This document shows, in pieces, positions 1-6,546 of a stretch of DNA of 9,740 nucleotides (the stretch's first letter is position 1; each line of letters starts with the position of its first letter). The DNA is from Acidimicrobiaceae bacterium (GTDB taxonomy: Bacteria > Actinomycetota > Acidimicrobiia > Acidimicrobiales > UBA8190), in assembly GCA_003453695.1 (NCBI GenBank), contig DMNK01000058.1, positions 1-9,740 on the forward strand, in the 5' to 3' direction. The notes beneath the pieces were generated by a model. That model saw nothing but the letters and a program-made list of their open reading frames with translations, ran no database searches and was not told where the DNA came from. A program made the position numbers and the translations under genes.

Positions 1-60
1 GGAGCGGACGGAGCCGGAGCGGACGGAGCCGGAGCGGGCGGAGCCGGAGCGGGCGCAGCC
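1..60 (+). repeat. 15-bp tandem repeat, four copies, in-frame inside the MarR gene
   Basis: Four consecutive 15-bp units start at 1, 16, 31 and 46. The first two are identical (GGAGCGGACGGAGCC). The third differs by one base (A to G at its eighth position). The fourth carries that change plus one more. Each unit is five codons in the MarR frame, giving GADGA, GADGA, GAGGA and GAGAA. The array probably continues left of the window. A 15-bp unit keeps the frame when copy number changes, so slippage would alter the length of the N-terminal tail without breaking the gene. Confidence 0.9.
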
Positions 61-615
61 GAAGGCCCAGGTGGCCCGGGCGCCGATGACGCCGGCGAAA
101 CAGAGGCAGGCGCACCAGGGGCGCCCGAGGCCAGCACCGAGGCCCAGCCCTTCAGCACCGTGGGGTTCCTGCTCTCCCAGCTCGGAGCGGCCAACGCCAA
201 GCGCTTCGCCGAGATCCTGGCGCCGGTGGGGCTCGAGCCCCGGCAGTTCGCCGTCCTCCGCCACCTGGCCCAGGCAGAAGGGCGCTCCCAGCAGGCCTTG
301 GCCGACTCCCTCCGCATCCCTCCCAGCCGCATGGTGGCCCTCATCGACGAGTTGGAGGAGCGCGCCCTCGTCGAGCGCCGACTCAACCCGGACGATCGTC
401 GGGCCCGCGCCCTGTTCGTGACCGAGGCTGGCCGTGAGGTGCTGGGCCGCGCCATGTCGCTCGGCATGGCCCACGAAGGCGCCCTGTGCTCGGTGCTCCG
501 GCCGGGCGAACGGGAGCAGCTCCTCGACATGCTCCAGCGTGTCGCCGGCTCCCAGGGGCTCCAACCCGGCGTGCATCCCGAGCTCGCCACCGGCGAGCCG
601 CCCCCGCACCCGTGA
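1..615 (+). CDS. MarR-family transcriptional regulator, 5' end outside the window
   Basis: The frame is open from base 1 to the TGA at 613-615 (204 residues visible). Residues 54 onward match the MarR fold: an entry helix starting VGFLLSQLG, then LEPRQFAVLRHLA, a recognition region around QQALADSLRIPPSRMVALID, and a wing with the typical LNPDDRRARAL stretch before the C-terminal dimer helices. MarR proteins are dimeric winged-helix DNA-binding proteins that often repress efflux or detoxification genes and release DNA on binding small phenolic or drug-like ligands. A GTG at 160 could be a start, but it falls on the first residue of the conserved entry helix and has no Shine-Dalgarno. The upstream 53 codons have the same third-position G/C bias, so I favour a start left of the window. 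Those residues form a low-complexity Gly/Ala/Asp/Glu/Pro tail partly made of GADGA-type repeats. It converges on an exporter gene, so any regulation of that gene would be at a distance. The family call is firm; ligand and targets are unknown. Confidence 0.88.
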   Translation, partial: GADGAGADGAGAGGAGAGAAEGPGGPGADDAGETEAGAPGAPEASTEAQPFSTVGFLLSQLGAANAKRFAEILAPVGLEPRQFAVLRHLAQAEGRSQQALADSLRIPPSRMVALIDELEERALVERRLNPDDRRARALFVTEAGREVLGRAMSLGMAHEGALCSVLRPGEREQLLDMLQRVAGSQGLQPGVHPELATGEPPPHP

Positions 616-673
616 GCAGTCTCCTCGGAGCCCGGGGCGCCGCGGCCTGAACGCAAGCCGCCGGTGGTGGTGC

Positions 674-2134
674 TCAGCGGGCGGAGGTCGCCAGCGGCGT
701 CGAGTCCAGCGCGCAGTGGGCGCACTCGACGGGCGGTCGTAGAGGCGCCGGCTCGGCGACCGCAGGGTTGCGAATGCCGAGAGCCGAGATGAGTCCTCCG
801 ACCGCACACCATCCGGCGGTGATGAACTCGGCGGTGCGAAACCCACTGGCCAGGGCGTGCGGGTGGAGGTACGCCGTTCCCTCGATCCCGGCCAGCGCCG
901 GGAGGACGGCCACGGCGATCAGCCCACCCACCCTGGCCACGTCGTTGTTCACGGCCGAGGCCAGCCCCGATCGGTTCGCCTCCACCGCCCCCATGGCGGT
1001 GGCGGTGAGGGGCGCCACCGTGATGGCGAGCCCGAGGCCCAGCACGAGCACACCGGGCAGCACCCCAGAGAAATACGACGAGTCGTTCGGGGCCCGGGCG
1101 AGCAGCGCCAGACCGGCTCCGACGACGAGGGGGCCCACGCTCATCTGGAGACGAGGGCCGATGCGCGAGGCGAGGCGCCCCGAACGCGGCGAGAGCAGCA
1201 GCATGACGACGGTCAGGGGCAGGAGCGACACTCCGGCGTCGAGCGCGCTGTAACCGTTGACCACCTGGAGCTCCACCGGAAGCAGGAAGAGCGCGCCGCT
1301 CAGCGCCGCGTAGACGACGAGGGTGGAGGCATTGGTGACGGTGAACTGCCGGTACCGGAACACCGACAAGGGGACCAGGGGTTCGGCAGCCCGGCCTTCC
1401 ACCACCACGAACGCGAAACCGGCGACCGCACCCACGACGAGCATGGTCAACACCGCCGGCGCACCCCACCCCACAACCGGGCCTTCGATGAGCCCGTAGG
1501 TCAAGCCGGCCAGCAACACCACCGACAGCACGGCTCCTGAGAGGTCGAGGCCAGCCGGGGCTCCTTCCTCGCGCGACTCGGGGACGTGGCGGGCCGCCGT
1601 CACCACCACGACCACCGCCAACGGCACGTTGATGACGAAGATCCATCGCCACGACGCGGCGCTGATGAGATAGCCGCCGAGCAACGGTCCCGCCGCCGTG
1701 GCGATCCCACCCAGCCCGGACCAGGCCCCGATGGCCCGGCCCCGGTCGTCGGGCACGAACGAGGCCTCGATGATGGCCAGGCTGCCCGGCACCAGCAGGG
1801 CGGCGCCCACCCCCTGGAGGATCCGGGTGACGATGAGCACGGTGGCATCCGGGGCGACGGCGCACGCCGCCGACGCCACCGCGAACCACACCACCCCCAC
1901 CGAGAAGACCCGCCGTCGCCCGTACTGGTCGCCGAGGACCCCGCCGACGAGCAACAGCGCCGCCAACGTGAGCATGTAGCCGGTGACGACCCACTGCAGC
2001 GACGCCACCGAAGCATGGAACTGCCGGCCGATCGCCGGCAAGGCGATGCCCACGACCGTCCCGTCGATCATGGCCATACCCGATCCCAGCACGGTGGCGA
2101 GGATCACCCATCGGCCCTTCCCCGAGTTGTACAC
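674..2134 (-). CDS. MFS drug exporter, DHA2 (EmrB/QacA-type, 14 TM)
   Basis: A 486-residue polytopic inner-membrane protein with the DHA2 hallmarks. TM1 carries the acidic residue of the family motif (IDGTVV, D24), followed by ALPAIG. Motif A follows TM2 as GGVLGDQYGRRR (about 65-75). LQGVGAAL, GPLLGG and WRWIFVINVP (162-171) follow in the usual order. DHA2 members are H+-coupled antiporters that export drugs, dyes or natural products. Length fits the 14-TM group. The GTG at 2134 (VYNSGKGRW) places TM1 at the usual distance from the N-terminus. A GTG at 2182 would add 16 residues, and the frame stays open to a TTG at 2284, but that stretch is Pro/Gly-rich without membrane character. Neither GTG has a clear Shine-Dalgarno. 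The C-terminal tail contains a Cys-x-x-Cys pair (C471, C474). It is divergent from the DUF5996 gene and convergent with the MarR gene. Substrate unknown. Confidence 0.9.
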   Translation of the reverse strand: MYNSGKGRWVILATVLGSGMAMIDGTVVGIALPAIGRQFHASVASLQWVVTGYMLTLAALLLVGGVLGDQYGRRRVFSVGVVWFAVASAACAVAPDATVLIVTRILQGVGAALLVPGSLAIIEASFVPDDRGRAIGAWSGLGGIATAAGPLLGGYLISAASWRWIFVINVPLAVVVVVTAARHVPESREEGAPAGLDLSGAVLSVVLLAGLTYGLIEGPVVGWGAPAVLTMLVVGAVAGFAFVVVEGRAAEPLVPLSVFRYRQFTVTNASTLVVYAALSGALFLLPVELQVVNGYSALDAGVSLLPLTVVMLLLSPRSGRLASRIGPRLQMSVGPLVVGAGLALLARAPNDSSYFSGVLPGVLVLGLGLAITVAPLTATAMGAVEANRSGLASAVNNDVARVGGLIAVAVLPALAGIEGTAYLHPHALASGFRTAEFITAGWCAVGGLISALGIRNPAVAEPAPLRPPVECAHCALDSTPLATSAR

Positions 2135-2298
2135 GACGCCGGGCGCCCGGCCGGCACCGGCACCTTGCGGGGCATGGTCCACCGCGGGCAACGCTACCGG
2201 TGGCCCGTGCAGCCACGAGCGACTCGACCGATAGTGTCCGCCTCGTGGCAGGCCGCCGGAAGCCGCCCGGTCCGGAGCGGACAAGCAGCGGGGGACGG
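2135..2298. promoter_or_regulatory. Divergent intergenic region between the exporter and DUF5996 genes
   Basis: About 160 bp between the chosen starts of two diverging genes must hold both promoters. Third-position G/C is lower here than inside either gene, which argues that most of it is non-coding. The clearest promoter-like element is GATAGT at 2230-2235 on the + strand (4 of 6 matches to TATAAT). It lies 9 bases before an in-frame GTG at 2245, so a leaderless DUF5996 transcript starting there is possible. No good -35 match was seen. The assignment depends on start codons that cannot be fixed from sequence alone. Confidence 0.3.
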
Positions 2299-3210
2299 GT
2301 GCCCCGAGACGAGAACCCGTGGCCGGTGCTCACCCTGTCGGGTTGGGAGGAGACACGCCAGCTCTTGCACATGTGGTTCCAGATCGTGGGCAAACTCCGC
2401 TTGGCGCTGGCTCCCATGGTCAACCACTGGTGGCAGGTCACTCTCTACGTTTCGGCCCAGGGCCTCACGACCTCGCTCGTGCCCTACGGCCATCGGGGGT
2501 TCGAGGCGGAGTTCGATTTCCATGAGCACGTGCTGCGGTTCCACACCACCGAGGGCGAGGACGGCCGGGTGGAACTGCGTTCGCGGTCCGTCGCCGACTT
2601 CTACCAAGAGGTCATGCACGTTCTGCACGAGCTCGCCATCGACGTGCACCTCCTGGCCCGCCCGGTCGAGGTCCCGGTGGCGGTTCCGTTCGCCGAGGAC
2701 AGCGCCCACCGTGCCTACGACCCCGGTGCCGCCGAGCGCTTCTGGCAGGCGCTGGTGCAAGCCCATCGCGTCATGTCGGTCTTCCGAGGACGCTTCGTCG
2801 GCAAAGGGAGCCCGGTGCATTTCTTCTGGGGCGGCCCCGACCTGGCCGTGACCCGCTTCTCGGGCCGCCGCGCCCCCAGACATCCCGGAGGTGTCCCCAA
2901 CTGTGCCGACTGGGTCCAGGTGCTGGCCTACAGCCACGAGGTGAGCAGCGCCGGGTTCTGGCCGGGCGGCAGCGACGAGGGCTCCTTCTACTCCTACGCC
3001 TACCCCCGGCCCGAGGGTTTCTCCGACTGGCCGGTCGAGCCGACCGCCGCCTACTACGACGAGGCCTTGGGCGAATTCCTGCTGCCCTACGAGGCGGTGC
3101 GGACCGCCGGCGATCCCGACGCCGTCTTGTTGAGCTTCTTGGAGAGCACCTACGAAGCCGCCGCTGAGCTGGGCAAGTGGGACCGAACCGCCTTGGAGGC
3201 CGCCCGGTAG
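2299..3210 (+). CDS. DUF5996 family protein
   Basis: A soluble protein of about 303 residues recognised as DUF5996 by its N-terminal block: WPVLTLSGWEETRQLLHMW, then QIVGKLRLAL, MVNHWWQVTLYVSAQGL and the LVPYGHRGFEAEFDFHEH region. The middle holds FFWGGPDLAVTRFSGRRAP and an acidic/aromatic stretch with the SHEVSSAGFWPGG motif; the C-terminal part has YPRPEGFS. No signal peptide or membrane segment is visible. The biochemical function of the family is not known to me. The frame is open upstream to a GTG at 2200, with another GTG at 2245. I chose the GTG at 2299 because it begins just before the conserved block, follows a GGGGGA stretch at 2290-2295, and because codons 2200-2298 have weaker third-position G/C than the body. 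The ZnF-UBP gene follows 13 bp downstream on the same strand, so they are probably co-transcribed. Family call is good; start is uncertain. Confidence 0.82.
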   Translation: MPRDENPWPVLTLSGWEETRQLLHMWFQIVGKLRLALAPMVNHWWQVTLYVSAQGLTTSLVPYGHRGFEAEFDFHEHVLRFHTTEGEDGRVELRSRSVADFYQEVMHVLHELAIDVHLLARPVEVPVAVPFAEDSAHRAYDPGAAERFWQALVQAHRVMSVFRGRFVGKGSPVHFFWGGPDLAVTRFSGRRAPRHPGGVPNCADWVQVLAYSHEVSSAGFWPGGSDEGSFYSYAYPRPEGFSDWPVEPTAAYYDEALGEFLLPYEAVRTAGDPDAVLLSFLESTYEAAAELGKWDRTALEAAR

Positions 3211-3223
3211 GCTCCGCCTGGTC

Positions 3224-3523
3224 ATGAGCACGCAGTGCACGCATCTCGCCGGTGCCGATCCCGCACCCATCCCCAAGACCCCGCAGGGCTGCGAGGAGTG
3301 CCTCGCCACGGGCGGGCGATGGTTGCACCTGCGCCTGTGTCTCGCCTGCGGGCACGTGGGGTGCTGCGACCAGTCCCCGAACCGCCACGCCACTGGGCAC
3401 TTCCACAGCACCACCCACCCGCTCATCCGTTCCTACGAGCCCGGCGAAGACTGGTGGTGGTGCTACCCGGACGAGCTGTTCTTCGACGTCGAAGGCGCCG
3501 TCCCGGCACCGTCGCATCCCTGA
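3224..3523 (+). CDS. Small UBP-type zinc finger protein
   Basis: A 99-residue cytosolic protein made almost entirely of one ZnF-UBP domain. The ligand set is visible: C5 and H7, C23 and C26 (GCEECLATGG), C39 and C42 (LCLACGHVGCCD), H44 and C47, H55, H59 and H65 (NRHATGHFHSTTHP). The C-terminal part is WWWCYPDELFF, matching the end of the fold. In eukaryotes this domain binds the free C-terminal Gly-Gly of ubiquitin in deubiquitinases and HDAC6. Stand-alone bacterial copies are common in actinobacteria and their ligand is not established. The ATG follows the DUF5996 stop after 13 bp without a recognisable Shine-Dalgarno, suggesting translation coupled to the upstream gene. It converges on the isochorismatase gene. 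The domain call is firm; the role is unknown. Confidence 0.88.
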   Translation: MSTQCTHLAGADPAPIPKTPQGCEECLATGGRWLHLRLCLACGHVGCCDQSPNRHATGHFHSTTHPLIRSYEPGEDWWWCYPDELFFDVEGAVPAPSHP

Positions 3524-3535
3524 CCCTCGACCTCG

Positions 3536-3553
3536 GGATCGCCGCAGGGATCC
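3536..3553. terminator. Possible hairpin between convergent genes
   Basis: GGATC (3536-3540) and GATCC (3549-3553) can pair around an 8-base loop in the 54-bp gap between the ZnF-UBP stop and the isochorismatase stop. The stem is only 5 bp and has no following T-run, so it is a weak bidirectional terminator candidate chosen mainly by position. Confidence 0.18.
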
Positions 3554-3577
3554 ACGTCGACTCTGCCCTGGTCTGAC

Positions 3578-4129
3578 TCAGGCCAAGGCGGTGACCGACG
3601 TGAGCGTCGCCCCGTAATAGGTCCGCAGGTACTGAAGTGCCCGTTCTTGGCGCCTCTCCACCGGTTCCGGTGACCCTGGTTGGAAGACGGCGCTGGCGTC
3701 GGGGCACACGACGATGTCGAGCCCCCGCATGAAGGCGTCGTAGCTGGTGTGCTGCAGACAGCAGTCGGTGTGTTGGCCCACCATGACCAGCCGCTCCACG
3801 GCCCCTCGTCTGAGCAGCTCCTCCAGGTTGGTACCGGTGAAGGCCGAGTACGCCCGCTTCTCGACGACGAGGTCGCCGGTGGCGGGGGCCAGCTCGTCGA
3901 TCACCTGCGCCCCGGGCGTTCCGGCCATGGCGTGGGGAGGGAACACCTGGAGTTCCAGGTCGTCGGGGTGATGGGAGTCGTTGGTGTACACGACGGCCCA
4001 GTCAGGGCGGGACCGGGCACCGTCGACCGCTCCCGAGATGGGCTCGACGATGGCTCTCGCCGCTGGGTTGGCGAGCACGCCGTGCAGGAAGTCGTTGAGC
4101 ATGTCCACGACGAGAAGGGCTGTGGTCAT
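3578..4129 (-). CDS. Isochorismatase/nicotinamidase-type cysteine hydrolase
   Basis: A 183-residue cytosolic alpha/beta protein of the cysteine hydrolase superfamily that includes nicotinamidases, isochorismatases and N-carbamoylsarcosine amidases. The triad is intact: D9 (VVDMLNDF), K91 (VVEKRAYSAF) and C124 in GQHTDCCLQHT, where the second Cys aligns with the catalytic one. Metal ligands expected of nicotinamidases are also present: D51 and H53 (TNDSHHPDD) and H66 (FPPHAMAGTPG). This favours an amidase of nicotinamidase type (nicotinamide to nicotinate plus ammonia) over isochorismatase, but the exact substrate is not settled. The ATG at 4129 is chosen because GGAGGT sits 7 bases upstream; the ATG at 4135 and GTG at 4138 are too close to or inside that site. 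Length is typical. It is monocistronic, convergent with the ZnF-UBP gene and divergent from the IPT protein gene. Confidence 0.87.
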   Translation of the reverse strand: MTTALLVVDMLNDFLHGVLANPAARAIVEPISGAVDGARSRPDWAVVYTNDSHHPDDLELQVFPPHAMAGTPGAQVIDELAPATGDLVVEKRAYSAFTGTNLEELLRRGAVERLVMVGQHTDCCLQHTSYDAFMRGLDIVVCPDASAVFQPGSPEPVERRQERALQYLRTYYGATLTSVTALA

Positions 4130-4136
4130 CGTCATC

Positions 4137-4142
4137 ACCTCC
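4137..4142 (-). promoter_or_regulatory. Shine-Dalgarno GGAGGT fixing the hydrolase start
   Basis: On the - strand GGAGGT is followed by 7 bases and then ATG at 4129. It is the strongest ribosome binding site in the window and shows that the first of three clustered start codons in this frame is not used. Confidence 0.7.
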
Positions 4143-4318
4143 GACGCTCAGCTCGTCGCAACCCGTGGAAGATGGTGGCACGCCGGCGCCCCTCCGGCTC
4201 GTGTCCGGGACCACAGGCGGTTCCGAGAGGGTTGAGCGTGCATTGTGAGCGGAGAATTGGCGCCTCCGGCGCTGCCCGCACATCCTGGTCGGATGGGTCC
4301 GGCGCCGAGGTTCGCCAC

Positions 4319-4840
4319 ATGACGCAGTGGCCACCGAGGACCGGCCCTGTCATCGACCCGGCGGGCTCCTACCAGCGCCTGCACGCTGTCCGCCGCCGGC
4401 AGCGTTCCTGGAGCGTGGCCCTGGCCGCCTTGGCCGTGATCGTGGTCGGGCTCGCCGCCGCCACGGTGGGGCTGAGCGTGGCCTCGCGCACGCACGGGTC
4501 GTCGCCGTCCCACGCACCGGGGCACCGCTCGGCTGGGACGACCCCGGCCGTCACCTCACCCCTCCCCCCCGTGACGGGGACACCGGGCGGACCCACCATC
4601 ACGAGCGTGACCCCGTCACAGGGCAGCACCGGCCAGACCGTCACCATCACCGGCACCAACTTGTTCAGCAGCAACGGCCAGGTGCTCGCCTACTTCGGCG
4701 GGGTGGTGGCCCCCACCGCCTGCCCCAGCGTGAGCTCGTGCACGGCGACGGTGCCACAGTCCCCCACCGGCGGTCGGGTAGACGTCACCATCAAGACCAG
4801 CGCGGGCTCGTCGAACGGTGAGCCCTTCACCTATCAGTGA
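4319..4840 (+). CDS. Membrane-anchored protein with one IPT/TIG domain
   Basis: A 173-residue protein. Residues 1-31 are basic near the membrane (VRRRQRS), followed by one hydrophobic segment at about 32-54 (WSVALAALAVIVVGLAAATV). A Ser/Thr/Pro/Gly-rich linker (55-90) precedes a C-terminal IPT/TIG immunoglobulin-like domain (91-172) that opens with PTITSVTPSQGSTGQTVTIT and ends NGEPFTYQ. C135 and C141 are the only cysteines and could form a disulfide outside the cell. With the basic N-terminus inside, the IPT domain would be extracytoplasmic; the segment may be an uncleaved anchor. IPT domains are usually ligand- or surface-binding modules; no catalytic domain is present. The ATG at 4319 lies just before the basic region; no strong Shine-Dalgarno is seen, and TTG and GTG codons about 80 bases upstream are weaker alternatives. 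It stands alone between a divergent hydrolase and a convergent exporter. Confidence 0.78.
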   Translation: MTQWPPRTGPVIDPAGSYQRLHAVRRRQRSWSVALAALAVIVVGLAAATVGLSVASRTHGSSPSHAPGHRSAGTTPAVTSPLPPVTGTPGGPTITSVTPSQGSTGQTVTITGTNLFSSNGQVLAYFGGVVAPTACPSVSSCTATVPQSPTGGRVDVTIKTSAGSSNGEPFTYQ

Positions 4841-4873
4841 GGCGGTAGGACCCGCCCGGCGACGCCCGGTGTC

Positions 4874-4892
4874 CGCCGGCATGGGCCCGGCG
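4874..4892. terminator. Hairpin between convergent genes
   Basis: CGCCGG (4874-4879) pairs perfectly with CCGGCG (4887-4892) around a 7-base loop. It lies in the 62-bp gap between the IPT gene stop and the second exporter's stop, where a bidirectional terminator would be expected. There is no T-run, so a classical intrinsic terminator is not shown. Confidence 0.33.
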
Positions 4893-4902
4893 TGCCCCTG
4901 GG

Positions 4903-6507
4903 TCAGCCGGCAGGGGGAACCGGAGTGCTCGAGACGAAGTCACGGGAGCGGATCAGCACGGTACTGAACACTGCGCTCACCAGTGCCAGGACGGCCCCGA
5001 TGACGAGGATGACGTTCATTCCGCTCACGAACGCCGAGCGAGCCGCTTCGGCGACCTGGGCCGCCTGCATCCCGTGCGCTCCCGCCGCCGAGACGGGATT
5101 GTTGCCCTGCACCAGGGCGGTGGCGACGCCGCTCGAGCGATGGGCGACGTCAGGGATCCGAGACAGCGACTGCACGATGTCGTGGCGGACGCGGACGGCG
5201 AAGATGGAGCCCAAGGCGGCGATGCCGGTGGCGATGCCCACCTGACGGAAGGTGTTGTTGATGCCTGCGGCCATGCCGGCATGTTGCGGCTGGACCACGC
5301 CCACCGCTGTCGAGGCGAGTGGCGGGTTCACCATGCCGATGCCCAGACCGCCCAGGAGGAAGCCGGGCACGAGGTGCGTCCAGTCGGAGGCGGGGTGCAG
5401 GCCGGCCATGAGCAGCTGTCCCACGCCGATGAGCACCAGGCCCGGCCCGATGAGCCACCGCACCGGCATGCGGGCGCTCAGGCGGCCGGCGGCGAAGGCG
5501 GTGACGAGGCTGGCCCCTGACAAGAGGAGCAGGCGGACGCCCGTCGCCAGCGCCGAGTAGCCGAGGACGTCCTGGAGGTACAGCACGATGTAGAGCAGCA
5601 GCGAGAACAGCGACGCCGCCATGCCGAAAGCGGCGACGGCGGCGCCCGAGAAGGTGGGCACCCGGAACAGCGACAGGTCGAACATCGGATGGCGCCCCAC
5701 CCTCTCGGCCACGAGGAACGCCCCGACGAGGACCGCCGCGGCGGCGAAGCAGGCCAAGACCGTGGTGCTGGTCCAACTGGTCTCGTTGGCCCGGATGAGC
5801 CCGTAGATGAGCGCCACCAACCCACCGGTGAAGAGGACGAACCCGGGCCAGTCCGGCCGACGCGCCCCCGCCTGGCGGGACTCCGCCACCTGTGACCAGG
5901 TGATGAGCACGCCCACGACCCCGATGGGCACGTTCACGAGGAAGATCCACCGCCAGCCGATGCCGCTCGTGATGAGCCCACCGAGCACCGGGCCCACGGC
6001 CACGGCGAAACCGGTCACCGCCCCCCACACGCCGAAGGCGGTGCCCCGTTCGCGGCCCTGGAAGGCCTGGGCCAAGAGGGCCAGCGCCGTCGAGAACATG
6101 ATGGCGCCGCCCAGTCCCTGGCCGCTTCGCGACACGATGAGGAACAGGGGGCTGGTGGAGAGCCCGCAGCACAGCGAGCCCAGGGTGAACAGCACCAGGC
6201 CGACGGTGAACAGCAGCCGGCGTCCGTACAGGTCGGCGAGCGAACCGGCGGTGAGCAGCAGCGACGCCAGCGTCAGGGCATAGGCGTCGACCACCCACTG
6301 CAGTTCGGAGAAGCTGGAATGGAGGCTGCGCTGGATGTCGGGCAGCGCCACGTTGACGATGGTGATGTCCAACAGCAGCATGAACGTGCCCACCGAGACG
6401 GCGATGAGCGTCCACCACTTCCGGTCCATCAGGTGCCGACCGGACGGGTGGGGAGTCGCTTCCGTGTCGGCGTGCTCGTGCGTGGTGGTCACGTCGCCCA
6501 CTGCCAT
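4903..6507 (-). CDS. MFS drug exporter, DHA2 (EmrB/QacA-type, 14 TM), second copy
   Basis: A 534-residue polytopic membrane protein. A hydrophilic His-rich N-terminal tail (about 1-28) precedes TM1 with the DHA2 acidic motif LLDITIVNVALPDIQ (D47). LQWVVDAYALTL, motif A as GSLADLYGRR (88-97), GQGLGGA, GPVLGG (172-177) and WRWIFLVNVP (185-194) follow. A long extracellular loop before the last helix is typical of 14-TM members. It should export drug-like molecules using the proton gradient; substrate unknown. The ATG at 6507 is preceded by AGGGTG with 6-base spacing, better than the GTG at 6516. The Nim-like flavin protein gene ends 39 bp upstream on the same strand, so the two are probably co-transcribed. 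It differs clearly from the exporter at 674-2134, so it is not a recent duplicate. Confidence 0.9.
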   Translation of the reverse strand: MAVGDVTTTHEHADTEATPHPSGRHLMDRKWWTLIAVSVGTFMLLLDITIVNVALPDIQRSLHSSFSELQWVVDAYALTLASLLLTAGSLADLYGRRLLFTVGLVLFTLGSLCCGLSTSPLFLIVSRSGQGLGGAIMFSTALALLAQAFQGRERGTAFGVWGAVTGFAVAVGPVLGGLITSGIGWRWIFLVNVPIGVVGVLITWSQVAESRQAGARRPDWPGFVLFTGGLVALIYGLIRANETSWTSTTVLACFAAAAVLVGAFLVAERVGRHPMFDLSLFRVPTFSGAAVAAFGMAASLFSLLLYIVLYLQDVLGYSALATGVRLLLLSGASLVTAFAAGRLSARMPVRWLIGPGLVLIGVGQLLMAGLHPASDWTHLVPGFLLGGLGIGMVNPPLASTAVGVVQPQHAGMAAGINNTFRQVGIATGIAALGSIFAVRVRHDIVQSLSRIPDVAHRSSGVATALVQGNNPVSAAGAHGMQAAQVAEAARSAFVSGMNVILVIGAVLALVSAVFSTVLIRSRDFVSSTPVPPAG

Positions 6508-6546
6508 CGAAGGCACCCTACAGGGGCGATGCAGAGGTCCGATCGG

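Noticed and set aside
1..60. CRISPR array or mobile-element end repeat
   Set aside because: Units are 15 bp, directly adjacent with no spacers, and in-frame with the coding sequence; no cas or transposase gene is present.
1586..2851. Long open frame (421 codons) on the + strand opposite the first exporter and running into the DUF5996 gene
   Set aside because: Arg/His/Gly/Pro-rich translation without domains; it is out of frame with or antisense to two convincing genes. At this G+C content such shadow frames are expected.
2194..3426. Long antisense frame (410 codons) opposite DUF5996 and ZnF-UBP
   Set aside because: Low-complexity translation with no recognisable domain. The opposite strand carries two recognised families.
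5150..6418. Second - strand frame (422 codons) inside the second exporter
   Set aside because: Same strand as the exporter but shifted frame, Arg/His/Pro-rich. The exporter frame has all DHA2 motifs.
674..6507. Possibility that the two DHA2 exporters are a tandem duplication
   Set aside because: Shared residues are limited to family motifs; N-termini, C-termini and loops differ, and unrelated genes lie between them.
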